Assembly: GCA_946800325.1 (NCBI GenBank)
Contig: OX326957.1
Span: forward strand, 28,739,054 to 28,803,053
Reading direction: 5' to 3'
DNA length: 64,000 bases
Source of the DNA: Luzula sylvatica
Lineage: Eukaryota > Streptophyta > Magnoliopsida > Poales > Juncaceae
Part shown: positions 37,839 through 50,561 of the stretch, in pieces
How the letters are laid out: every line of letters starts with the position of its first letter
Position numbering within the stretch: position 1 is the first letter of the stretch
Notes under the pieces: generated by a model
The model's input: only the letters and a program-made list of their open reading frames with translations
What the model was told of the DNA's origin: nothing
The model's database searches: none
Program-made: the position numbers and the translations under genes

Positions 37839-40800
37839 AATGGAGATCAATAATAATAATATGAATAAAACTTGATCTACCAGTAATTCTATTTTGTGTA
37901 GTAGTATAGTATTTTTTTTAAGGCATCGAGTTAATTACCTGTTGCATATTTAGAAGGAATTAATTTTTATCTTGTAATTATGTTTTCTTAAATTCTCACT
38001 ACAAGTAGAATTGTAAGTTAATTTTGTAAATAAATAAATAAATGCACAATTGTCAAAAAAATTCAAATTTGATTGCTATTGAACCTATTTGTGCCTTTAC
38101 CCGACTAGTCCATTTAACCATAACTCTTTTCATATATATAGCGATCCAAAACAATCCAGATTGCAGAACAGCCTCAAACTTTTTCAATTTGGAGAACTAG
38201 TATTTTCGTCATCCAACTAGAAGAATACAAAGAGCATTTCACAAAAAGACATGACAAAATGGTTAAACAGAATGTAGGTCGTAATGTTCAGGATACATGA
38301 TTGTAGGGTTCATGGAATACATTTATTTACTATCACGATATTTAATTTAAAATATTATTTATTTAATTATTTAATTATTATTATTTGTATATAATATAAA
38401 TATATTAAAATAATAATTATATAGCCATATTTGTATCCAAGATTTTTTAAAATTATCGTATCGCCGTATATGTATTGTATTTGATACGATATCCCGTATA
38501 GCTGACAAGTGATCGGTTCTCTTCAAATTAGAAAGTAAAAATGATACAAAAAAGAAACTAGGAATCTTCCCATTTATTTCATCTAAAAGCTCTAGTCATA
38601 ACGTGGCTCCTACTAATTAAAAGGAAAATGTATAATATCAATGTAACAACTTCATTAAAATGAATAATATAGCTGGGCCTATAGACAGTGCCCATGTATT
38701 AAAACTAAGATGCTACGATTAATATGGCCAAATCACAATAAAAATTATAATTCCATTATTTATTATTAAATTCAGTTTAATATTATGTTTGCATCCAACC
38801 CTTACAACTAATTCCACCTATTTAAATATTAAAGAACTGATTAAAAAAAGTATCTTACTCCTTCAAAAGAAATAAAATGTATTTTACATAATCTATATCA
38901 ATTTTGTTGTTATAATTATGCATATATCGACAATATGAAAGTTGATTTTTCTTAATACGGAAACAATTTATTTCTGAGAGGTTTATTATTTATGTTAGAA
39001 CCCTGATTATATATTCTTTATTTGCTTCTAATTATTTTTTGAGGAATTATTTGCTTCTAATTAGTAGCATAGCTTTTTATTTTATATTATTTTTGAAGAT
39101 CAAAATCATGACTATGCAAATTTTAAGCAATTATTAAATTTAATCTGAAAGAAATACAAAGCGTCACGAATAAGGAATTTGTATACTGATATAAAAAGGT
39201 ATAAGTCCTATTTTTCCTGTTATTATTTGGATGTCACCGTGTTATAGCTGGTACAGCTTAATTATAAAAAAAAGAAATATTATATATCTCTGGCAATTGA
39301 AACAATCAAAAACCAAAAACTTAGCTAAACTTTATTATAAAAATAGATAATAACTAACTAATAAGTAAGTATGAATTGAACATCTTTTTTTGATAAAAGA
39401 ATTGAACATTCTTTGTTTAGGCTACAATGATTGAAAATTCTTTTAATCTAAGTATTTAAATTAAGAATGCTTTTGGTAAGTTAATTTTATTTCACACAGT
39501 CGACAAGGTGCATGGATCAATGTTAATTTATTGGTAGATATATTGATTAAACAAACTTGAATTTGTATCTCAATCTCAACTAACTTCCCATTTTCTCTCC
39601 AAATAGATCAGCACAGAGATCTTTGTCTCTGACATGTTCCAAAATATTAGCATGTCATACTAAATGTAGGATTAACACTGTTTTTTTTATCTTGTTTTAT
39701 CTATTTTAATCCATTTCATTATTATGAAAATTATGTATTGTAAATTTGTAATTGGTTATGTGGGATCTATTTGTAAATTTGTAAATTATCTATTTTATCT
39801 ATTTTAATCCATTTCATTATCTTGGCGAGTATGCTTATTATGTTTTTCATTTGTAACACGAAATACTAATTTATATGATGATGATGACAATATTACAAAA
39901 TAAAATTATTTCATATTATATTTATCTCATCATATTATTTGAACTCATTTACGATTATTTTATGTAATGAAAAAATAGCTCCTTTTATCAATTAATAATA
40001 CGTTTATTAATGTAACAACATAATAATCTATGATCTATAACATAATTTTACGAAAAAAAACATAACCACAAAATTAATATTATTGTTGTTCCCAATAATT
40101 CATGCAATGTCAAATATGAAAATAGTGGACGATACGACTTATGTACTATATCACATTTATAAAGCAAATAATAACAAAGTAATATCGAAATTTCATTAAA
40201 AAAAAATCGAATTAAAAATTACTTAACATCATATGATATTTTTAATTTTACAACTTGGAAAATAACAATAGTATTGAGAATTTTAATAAGAATTTATTAA
40301 ATTTTTAAATTTATAAGTTTAAGAAGTTATTCATATTTTTATATAAAAACTATTTATTTTCATTTTTGTTAAATTTAAAAATAATAATATTAAAGTTGTT
40401 TAAACAAAATCACAAATATAACATATTTAGTAATTAGTATTATATAATATAATATTCTTACTGTTATAATATTAAATACTATTAAGACCTAAAATTTAAC
40501 TATTTAAATACTTTTTCATTGCATTTTCTTACATAAATTCAAATTAGAGAAAATATTATGTATAAATTATGGACGTTAAAATGAAAGAGAAAATTGAAGT
40601 TAACATAATTGATGGATTTTTAAAATGAAAATTGTAGAAATATTATTAATATAACCTAGACCCAAATAAAAATATTTCATATCATGATGATTAAGAAATA
40701 AAAAAGGTGTGGGTAAATTAACAAAATTAATCTCCTAATTTCCCTCTATTGCATGCTGACTGGTACAACAGAGTGTGTGATCTGGCATTTTTTTTTATTA

Positions 40801-40918
40801 ATGACCTTCTTCAATGATTGAATCATACCTATATTAAAATTTCAAAGTTGATTCCTTCTACAAACACATATAATTTTTGTTGTTGTATATATCTTCTTCA
40901 TTCCAGACCCCTCCCTTT

Positions 40919-41015
<97 letters not shown>

Positions 41016-41366
41016 ACAAGTTCAGAGTTTGGTAATTGAGTTCTGTTGATTGCATTTAAAGCAAGACATTGAAAAGGATACATCACAAAAGTGGTGCCAA
41101 TTGAGATCTTTATATATATATTGGTGCAACTAAAAAGGGGACACTATTACAACCAAACCCCATAATTAAGAGGTATATACATGTTGCTAATTGCTTTCAT
41201 ACTTTACACTTCAATATATCATAATCTCTCTCTCTCTCTAGAGAATTATGTCTCTCTTGTCTCTCTCATAAGAGATGTTTATACTTATATTCTTCTCTTG
41301 TTTTTTTCTTTCATCATATATATAGGAAACTTAATTTTTACTTGAAGAACCCTCAAATATATATCA
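37839..41366. other. Intergenic, AT-rich; upstream part is promoter of the RIC gene
   Basis: No gene recognised. 39830-40690 is similar, with many differences, to 53705-55640 (shared words such as TTAACATCATATGATATTTT and CAATAATTCATGCAAT), so this is an old dispersed repeat. The (CT)n tract at 40922-41012 is listed separately. Confidence 0.5.
40922..41012. repeat. (CT)n microsatellite, about 45 units
   Basis: Uninterrupted TC/CT run of 91 bases, about 355 bp upstream of the RIC start codon; smaller CT runs follow at 41226-41240. Plant promoters and leaders often carry such GA/CT tracts. Confidence 0.95.
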
Positions 41367-43664
41367 ATGTCTGTCAGAATGAAAGGGCTTGTGAAGGGAT
41401 TCAAGTTCATATCCCAAATCTTTGGTAATGATCTTTTTTCTTTTCTTCTCAACTCTTTTCTTAATTAATAAACTTTCTTTTTTAGTTTGGAAATTAATTT
41501 CAGTATTTGAATTTTAATATGTTTTTCCAGTTTATAAGGAGGCGCATGAGATGCAAATCGGACATCCAACAGACGTGCAACACGTGTCGCATATTGGTTG
41601 GGATGGCGAATCAGGCACTAATCCTACCTGGGTAAATATATATCTCATTAATATTATGTTAATTATTTTGCATTAATTATTTTAACTTAATCTAAAGTTT
41701 GAGTATGTGTTGCATTTTGTTTTGTAGATGAATGAATTCAAGGCATCAACGGATTATCAAGCAGGAAAATTTACACAGTCTAGAGAAACCTCATGGGCTT
41801 CTACAGGCAAGTATATCTTTATTAGTATTTAATTGGCTTAATTTTGCTGGTACTATGCAAAATCTTAAAGTATCATGTATACCCTTCCAAAATGGAAAAA
41901 TATCATAAATGTCTCTGTAAAAACATATGCAATATCATGATTCTTCTTAAGAATATAAGAAAAAATATCATACAAACATAATATTTTTCAATTGGCCTCA
42001 AAGATCATCAAAATATCATTATTTATTTTATTCACAAATGTAAGAATGAATGATATAATTTGGAGAAAATTAAGAGCGGATGGGCATGCATGATATTTCA
42101 CATGTTTTATATATAGGATTACGAGTGATATTTCTCATGTTTTATATATAATAATGCGTATGCATGATATTTCCTATGATTTATAAGGGTATTAGGTCTA
42201 CATTATATTTTCACTTTTACAGGGCTATATGTGATAATTTCCCATGATTTCTAATTAACTTTGTTTAATTTAATATATATAAGTGTTTTGGTGGGATACA
42301 CAAAAGCTATAAATAATATAGAATTGTAATTATACAATATAAAAATGTATCATGGCCTCCATGTCTCATTTGACCAATCACTGGTCAAGATTTTGTAAAT
42401 TATTATGTGTACAAATGTATAGCCATGTTATCCACAAACTTCTTAGCTGGCATTTCTGTTTAGGCCTACAAAATTTTATTATTCAAAAGGGCCAGTGTGG
42501 GTTGAGAGCACTTTCTAAGAAAAAGAAAAAAAAATATGACTTATTTTGTTTCTAATATTTAATGTATATTTTTGAAAATTGTATTATAATTTATTTCCAA
42601 ATTAATAATTTTTTATTTTTTTTCCATTCACTTGTTTATCATATGTTAAGAAACACAAATGTTTTATTTTCAGAGTTAAATATTTTTAATAAATTGAAGA
42701 AAAAATTATTTATATTAATAAGTTAATGAAATTAAATATTTAAAAACAACATTCGATCATATTTATAATACAACTTTCAAAAATATGTATTAAATATTAG
42801 AGACAAAATAATCATATTTCAATTTTTCCTAAAAACTGCTCCCAATCTCCAAATACCGCTCTTAAAATATCACCGCCCTATTTAAAAATATTTGGTATCC
42901 TGTAATGCTATTTTTTTCTCCAAATTAGGATTATATTGTTTTCAAACTCCTCAGCTGCCATTTTAATTTTCTACAAAGTTAGTACTTTTGTAATTAGCTC
43001 AGATTAGCATTGCTTCATGCAAAGTTGTCATATTAGAAAATAAACTATATTATATACATATATTGATAACATTCAAGAAGATCTTCAAGATGGATGTGCC
43101 CATAAGTCCTCAAATGAAGTTGGAGAAAATCACTCCTTTTAGTTATAACAATAATGCGATTCCGCGACCGCACATTTTCTCTCTCGATCCTTTGTGAATG
43201 TGCGGTTGCGAAACCGAATTACTATCACAAGTAAAACGGCACGATGATCTCCATTTGAAGCAATAATGGGCATGTCCATCATGACGAGTGTTATCATAGG
43301 TGCATACAAAATAAGTTCTTAGTTACACAATTTTATCTAAATGCACTTAGTTTTATTTTCCACAAAACAATCATGGGAGTAGCTCATATTTCAAATTTAA
43401 ACATTTCGTCGAACAGATTTCGATCAACCAAAGGACATTCCATCTTTTGGGATATTCTCCGAAGCAACGGCTCCACCAGATATACCAAAGGCTCCTAAAA
43501 AACCGAAGAAAAAGAAAAGGCCTACATCTCCTGCGGCTTCATCTACTTCAGCAAGATCGTCACGTTCGTCAAAATCACGAGCTTCGTTCCAAACCGCATT
43601 TGAAGATTTCGATCAAGAACGTGAAATAAATATTGGACCTCGTAGAGATCGAGCTATTGTATAA
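41367..43664 (+). CDS. CRIB-motif protein (ROP-interactive, RIC family)
   Basis: Four exons, 41367-41424, 41531-41631, 41728-41806 and 43417-43664, give 161 aa. The start MSVRMKGLVKGFKFISQIF is typical of RIC proteins. The CRIB motif follows: MQIGHPTDVQHVSHIGWDG, with the I-G-x-P-x-x-V-x-H-x-x-H-x-G pattern complete. After it come SW.S..DFD and a Lys/Pro-rich then Ser/Arg-rich tail. RIC proteins bind GTP-loaded ROP GTPases and steer actin, microtubules and polar growth. The third intron (41807-43416) has a GC donor (ACAG|GCAAGT) because only that position joins in frame to ACAG|ATTTCGAT. Its 1.6 kb interior holds a MITE-like hairpin. Confident for family. Confidence 0.9.
43089..43282. mobile_element. 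MITE-like hairpin in the third intron of the RIC gene
   Basis: Left arm GATGGATGTGCCCATAAGTC, GCGATTCCGCGACCGCACAT; right arm reverse-complemented GATGGACATGCCCATTATTG, CGGTTTCGCAACCGCACATT. The arms are about 85 bp with mismatches and nearly abut. Target duplication not resolved. Confidence 0.6.
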
Positions 43665-44564
43665 ATATAAATATATGTTTAACTTTGTTTTATCACAAGA
43701 GATTGGATTTGTTGTTGCATTAATTACGCATGCATTATCGAAGTTGCTATTCGAAACAAAAAAATGTACAATATTTAAGTTTGAAATCAGGGTGGATTAA
43801 CTTGTGAGTTGGGTTTGTATAGGATATTTATTTTCATTGGGGGCAAGATTTAGCCATTTAGGTAATTATTTCATTCTTTGTAAAAATATAATCATAATTT
43901 TTTATTTGTATTTGATATCCTTTTGTAATTCTTTATTTTGAATATGAATAATTGTATAGTTAATTTGTGAGAGTGATTATTTGGTTTACTCCAAATAAAA
44001 CTTTTCATTTCTCCATAACTCATGCTACAAAAAAGGGTAAAAAGAAGTAGCATGTGCAAAGAAAGAAACCTTCGAAAGAGACAAAAGGGCCAAAATTCCT
44101 AAATGCATGGCTCCATATTGAGGTCAAGAAAAGAACCTATACCTTTATCTCTCTTAAATTTTTGTCAGCCTGTTAATTAATCAGTATATTGCTGTATTAT
44201 CCATTTGGTAATTAAAATTTGTGTTATGCAATTTGAACATTATGATATACAACATAAAATATAAAATTTTCATATTATGCCATTTAAATATTCTTATTTG
44301 TTCCACTCTACTGGGTTATGAAAAGATAGCACAAAATAAATAACAGTAATTAAAAAGCACCTTGAATATCATTAAAGAAAAGTTTCTTATTCTTTGTTCC
44401 TTACCCTAAGATATGAAAAGCTAAAGTCTCCACAGCTTGTAAAGGCACAATATTTAGACCTATATATACATACCCCTCTAAGCAATAACATATATCCAAT
44501 ATAAGGTATTTTGTTAATTATTATTATAATCAAGTTAATAATTTAGCAAATAGCCCCTCTAAAA
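43665..44564. other. Intergenic; promoter of the early nodulin-like gene
   Basis: No gene. TATATATACATA near 44461-44472, about 95 bp before the ATG, is a likely TATA box. Confidence 0.5.
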
Positions 44565-45766
44565 ATGAAAAATCCACAAGTTGCTTTAGTAGTGTTCCTT
44601 TGTGTGTTTCTATTTACAACAATGGCCAGTGCGACTCAATTCAAGGTAGGCGGATCAAACGGGTGGAGCATACCAACTAATAGTCTCGCATACAACCAAT
44701 GGGCCGCGAAGAACCGCTTTCGAATTGGGGACTCACTTCGTAAGTTACTCGCATAACTAACATAATCAATTAGTTATATGTAAAAAAATCATTCCATAAT
44801 TACCCCCTACATAATGGAAAACATATGTATTACGGTAATATTCTACGAAATGCTAAGAGAAGTATGTGCAGCCTCATTTTCTCTATTTGCATAAAAATCT
44901 TTTCGGCATGTATACGGTAATGTTCTACGAAATGCTAAGAAAAGTATGTGTAGCCTCATTTTCTCTATTTGCATAAAAATCTTTTCGGCATGTAGATGGA
45001 TGAGTTATGTGATTTAGAAGAAAAACAAAAAAATCAGGACAGGAGAGGAGGTAAAAAATGATAATTCTCATGTTTTAAGGGTTATCCATGATATTTTCCA
45101 CTTTTGTAGAAGCATAAATGCTATTTTGTGTTAGTGTGTGTTATGTAAGGGTGCACTGCACATCAGATTATTCCAAAAAAAAAAACATGAAATTAGATGC
45201 TTTTAAATCCAACAATGTCTTGTATTGCAGTGTTTACGTATCCACAAGGCAAGGATTCGGTGCTCGTAGTGGATCCAGTCGCCTACAACAACTGCAACAC
45301 CACATCCTACATCCAAAAGTTCGAGGACGGCAACACGGTATTCACCTTCGACCGATCCGGACTCTTCTTTTTCATCAGCGGCGTCCAATCCAACTGCTTG
45401 AATAAAGAATCATTGATCGTACTCGTAATGGGTGACCGAACAAGACGACAATCTTTCGCAACTCCTCCCGCATTATCTCCAACTCTTTCTCCCGCAACTC
45501 AACCTCCTACTAGCACAGGCGAGGCCGCGCCTAGTCCAGTGCCAAGCGAGACCGTGCCTACAACTAATCCTAATCCTAGTTCGTCGCCACCAACACCGTC
45601 GTCAGAAGACAATAACCCTAACCCTAACCCTGGTTCTCCATCTCCAACAAGTAGTGATGAAGGCAATAACCCTAGCCCCCCTCCACCAAACGGAGCCTCT
45701 TTGAAGGTTGTTGGGCTCATGGGCTCAATTGGGCCTTTGGTTGCCTTGGCCATGTTTACTTTATAA
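44565..45766 (+). CDS. Early nodulin-like protein (phytocyanin domain, GPI-anchored arabinogalactan-type)
   Basis: Two exons, 44565-44739 and 45231-45766, give 236 aa. Order: signal peptide to ASA (about residue 23); phytocyanin domain with GGSNGWSIP, YNQWA.KNRF.IGDSL, and after the intron LFTYPQGKDSVLVVD. Disulfide cysteines are NNC and SNC. Then comes a Pro/Ser/Thr-rich stretch (about residues 145-210) with Ala-Pro, Ser-Pro and Thr-Pro pairs for arabinogalactan glycosylation, and a hydrophobic C terminus fitting GPI-anchor addition. Copper-ligand His residues of true plantacyanins are absent (N-N-C-N, S-N-C), as in early nodulin-like proteins, which therefore do not bind copper. Such proteins sit on the outer plasma membrane or wall; roles are in development and reproduction. 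The intron carries an 80-bp tandem duplication. Confidence 0.92.
44833..44994. repeat. Tandem duplication of about 81 bp in the early nodulin-like intron
   Basis: Copy 1 is 44833-44914 and copy 2 is 44915-44994. They share CGGTAAT(A/G)TTCTACGAAAT through CTTTTCGGCATGTA with only a few substitutions, so the duplication is recent. Confidence 0.9.
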
Positions 45767-46019
45767 GAGACTGGTTTGTATTTGTTTTTATGATTGCTTA
45801 ATAATGTCTACCTTTTGTATTTATTTTATCTAAAAAATAATGTATAATTGGAATTATACCATATTGGAAATAAGAATACATTTTTAATTTAATCTTCTTC
45901 TAAAACAAAATTCAAGATGGAACATAACAGAGTATTTAGAACAATTGTCTACCAAGTTCTGAACAATAACATAAGCAAGCGAAAAGGGCAAACTTGTAAT
46001 AACGACGAGAATCCCTGGT

Positions 46020-47100
<1,081 letters not shown>

Positions 47101-47644
47101 GATTAGCCTTCAATTGATAGATCGCAGAGAAAAGTACTACACGAGAATCACTTCTATACCTCCTCTGAAGCCGCCTACGCGAGAGTGGAATTTTACGAAG
47201 AACTGCGCTTATATACCTCTCGCCAATATCCGGCTAGGGTTTATCAATACGAAATGACGCTTTTACCCCTTAAATATAAATAGACGAATATAGGCCGTTA
47301 TTTATTTACATTGTATTACTATAGGCCTTTTCGTCATTTCGGCCCGTATGTTGTATCCGCATGTTGGATCTTTCAGTGAGTGAATCCGGATGGGATTAAC
47401 TTATGGAGTATATGCGGTCCGATAAGCTCAGATCTCTCTTCTTCTTCATCCATAGTAAGAAATTCATAAGGCCTCGCTGCGCTGCTAATCTTCTGCCTTG
47501 TAAGATCGATTGAACTACCAATCTTAGTGATTTTAAGTTTTTAACTTCAATTTTAGTTTTAATTGTTGATTATTTATCAAATTTTTTTTGTTTGATGGTA
47601 TTTTTGTAGAGAGAGAGAGAGAATTGAACGGAGAAGAGGGCGGG
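47101..47644. promoter_or_regulatory. Divergent promoter between RPS14 (minus) and the small protein gene (plus)
   Basis: About 545 bp separate the two start codons. Contains the telo-box and GGCC words (AGGCCGTT, AGGCCTTTTCG, CGGCCCG) resembling site-II-like elements of growth-related plant genes. A pyrimidine-rich leader and probably a leader intron of the plus-strand gene lie after about 47430. Whether transcription is truly bidirectional is inferred. Confidence 0.5.
47234..47242 (-). promoter_or_regulatory. Telo-box (AAACCCTAG)
   Basis: Minus strand AAACCCTAG about 135 bp before the RPS14 ATG; this interstitial telomere-like element is common in plant ribosomal protein promoters. Confidence 0.6.
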
Positions 47645-48338
47645 ATGAGTACTACGCCTGTACCGAGAAGAGAGAGTCCATGGGGACGGCCAGAAGGGGA
47701 TAAGAGAGAGCCCAAAGCTCATAGATGCAATGATCGAGTTGAAGATGTTATTCAGGTCTAATTTCTCAAAAACAAAAAATTCGTTCATTTTTCAAATTTC
47801 AAGTTTCTGTATATTCTCATTGTTGGTCTTTCGAGTTGAAAAAATAGGAAATTAATGTTTATTAAAACCAATTTTGAAGTAAATAAGGTTCGATTGATTT
47901 TGGAAGATTCGAATTTTACAGGCATGTTTTGAAGGAAATCCGTTTAAAACGGTACCGGGTCCATTCAAGCTTTTCTATCGATGCATGCGCTCGAAACCAG
48001 GGTACGTATGTTACTGCCCTTCTATGTAATATTTTCTATTAATGAGGGTTTATTTGCAATATTTATTCTAAATGATCGAGCCAGCTTAAGTCGAGTTCGA
48101 GCTAGATATAACTCGCGCTCGCAGTCAAGGTTTTTTTAAATGGAAAGTTGAAGTAGTAGTAATTTTGAATATTTCTAAAATTAGGGGATTTTCTATAAAT
48201 TTAAGTGAATATCGAGGGGTTTTGAAAAACTCGTGTATTTATTATTATTTCTATTAATATTTCAGGGAAGAGCCGACAGAACCATTCACTTATTTGCAGC
48301 TCGATCCGCCCAAGAGAGAGGAGATTAAACTGGAGTAA
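47645..48338 (+). CDS. Small hydrophilic protein, 87 aa, unknown function
   Basis: Three exons, 47645-47755, 47922-48001 and 48266-48338, with GT-AG borders and matching phases. The protein begins MSTTPVPRRESPWGRPEG, then HRCNDRVEDVIQ, ACFEGNPFKTVPGPFKLFYR, CMRSKPGEEPTEPFTYLQ and ends LDPPKREEIKLE. Three Cys are present. There is no signal peptide or membrane segment. The clean gene structure, Pro/Arg start and back-to-back position with RPS14 support a real gene. I have an impression of a short conserved plant protein but cannot name it, and do not assign a role. Confidence 0.78.
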
Positions 48339-48846
48339 AAAATATCTTCGAAAAAAGAAAAAGTTCTCCCATAAAATCACTTTGGTTTTTGCATGTTTTT
48401 AATCTTAATTGACTTGTTTTGCCTTTTTCCTGTTTTATGAGGATAAGCAATAAAATCAAATGTTAGTGCTATTTCAAATGCATGGTTGGTTTGTCGTAAA
48501 TTTCCAAAATTGCCCTGTTTCAGTTGAAAATAATTTTGGACCTTTCATAACTAAATATATTCTATATGGACTTTATTAGGCCTTTCTTTTTGGGTCATCA
48601 ATTTAAGCCCTAAAAGATATACCCACATAACTTTGGGATAATAAATCTATAATTTACCCCCCTTAATGTGTTATTTCCATGTGAATTTTTATTCGTGCCG
48701 TTTACGTTGAGCTACAACCATGATTAATTTCATGGAGATTCCCTATTTTTTTTATTATATTCCAATGGACACAATAGAAGCAAATATAAAGTCTTCATTT
48801 TAAGAGACATGGATAAAAAGGAAGATAGATTTATTAAGAGGTAGAA
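48339..48846. other. Intergenic; 5' flank of the GT47 gene
   Basis: AT-rich, no gene or clear element seen. Confidence 0.5.
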
Positions 48847-50320
48847 ATGTCTACATTGAGCTTTAGTAAATCTCCATTTGTACCTCTTTGTGCTTTTGTT
48901 TGTCTACTTGTACTTGGATTTGCATTGCTCAATCAAAACCGTTTCCCGCAACTCCGCGTCAGCCCTAGAAATGCCGCTAATCATAATGATACCGATCTCA
49001 TGGTGACATCAGCATTGCCGGCGAATCATGCAGGGAGAATAGAGAAGGGACTTGTGAAGGCACGGGCCGCAATTCGACACGCTATAATTACGCGCAATTA
49101 TACATCGAAGAAAAACGAAGATTTCATTCCAAGAGGAGCGGTTTACCGAAATGCTTATGCCTTTCACCAGTACGAGCAAAATGATAAATCGTACAAAAAA
49201 ATAAATAGTAATTTCGCATCGCTCATTATATTATTAGGAGTTATATAGAGATGGAGAGAAGGTTCAAGATATGGACGTATAGCGAAGGAGAACCCCCGAT
49301 AGTTCACGGAGGGCCAGGATCGAGCATCTACGCGATCGAAGGGCATTTCATCAACGAGCTAGAAGACGAGACGAATCCATTCAGAGCGCGGTATCCCGAG
49401 GAAGCACATGTTTTCTTCCTTCCCTTAAGTGTGGTTAACATAGTGAAATATATATACCGGCCTGGCATGACCGACTATTGGGGCCCACAACGTCGTTTGG
49501 TCGCAGATTATGTGGATGTAATTGCGAAGAAGTATCCGTATTGGAATAGAAGCGGCGGCGCTGATCACTTCATCGCTTCCTGCCACGATTGGGTAAACCA
49601 ACTACTTTAATTTGGTTGATAATTTTATGAAGTAACAAATTATTTGGTTCGTTATAGGCTCCCTATCTTTCGGGAGCGAATCACGAGCTATACGCAAACT
49701 CGATTCGGGTAATATGCAATGCAAACATATCGGAAGGGTTTAATCTCGAGAAAGACGTGACGCTTCCTGGTGTTAATGTAAAAAACAAACGACACGTGCG
49801 CAAAATAAACCCTAATTCACCTTCCGAACGATTTATCTTGGCGTTTTTCGCAGGAGGCTCGCACGGGTACATAAGAGAAACCCTAATTCGTCAATGGAAA
49901 AACAGAGATCAAGATGTAATTGTACACGAGTACTTGCCGAAAGGCCTAAATTACGAAGAATTCATGCACAATTCAAAGTATTGTCTCTGTCCTAGCGGAT
50001 ACGAGGTTGGTAGTCCTAGAATTGTCGAGTCGATAGTTTCTGGATGCGTACCGGTTATCATATCCGTGAATTATTCTTTGCCTTTCGGCGATGTGTTGAA
50101 GTGGAACAAGTTCTCTATTCAGATACCCGTGGAGAAAATACCGGAGATTAAGAATATTTTACAAGGTATATCAGAGCGTAGATATAGGGTTTTACAAGCT
50201 AGAGTGGTTCAAGTTAGGCGTCACTTCGAACTAAACCGACCGGCGAAACGGTTCGATTTAATCCATATGGTCCTGCATTCCATTTGGTTGAGAAGACTGA
50301 ATTTGAGGCTCTTTTATTGA
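48847..50320 (+). CDS. Glycosyltransferase family 47 (exostosin-like), Golgi type II membrane protein
   Basis: Three exons, 48847-49169, 49238-49592 and 49658-50320, give 446 aa. A single hydrophobic segment at about residues 10-28 is the signal anchor. Then comes a short stem and the exostosin domain: [20 protein letters not shown] across intron 1, [56 protein letters not shown] across intron 2, [56 protein letters not shown] and SGCVPVII. This is the At5g03795-like group of plant GT47 enzymes, thought to add sugars to cell-wall polysaccharides in the Golgi; donor and acceptor cannot be told from sequence. Length is normal to slightly short for the group and no break is seen. Confidence 0.92.
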
Positions 50321-50561
50321 TAATTTCTCAAGAAATAACTTCTAAATAGAATTAATACTCTATTTTTTAGTTAGTTTTTTTTATTTTCATGAGACTTGAT
50401 TTGATCATATTTATTATTTCTCACAGAAATTACTTATAAATCAAACAACTAATAGTACATTCAAGCCATGCAAAACCTAAATATAATTCAAAACATAATC
50501 TCCAACAAACAAGCAACTAAAAGAACACCAATATTTAGTTTCTTAATTATACTACTTTTAT

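Noticed and set aside
40818..41039. Open frame with a long Leu-Ser repeat
   Set aside because: It is translation of the CT microsatellite.
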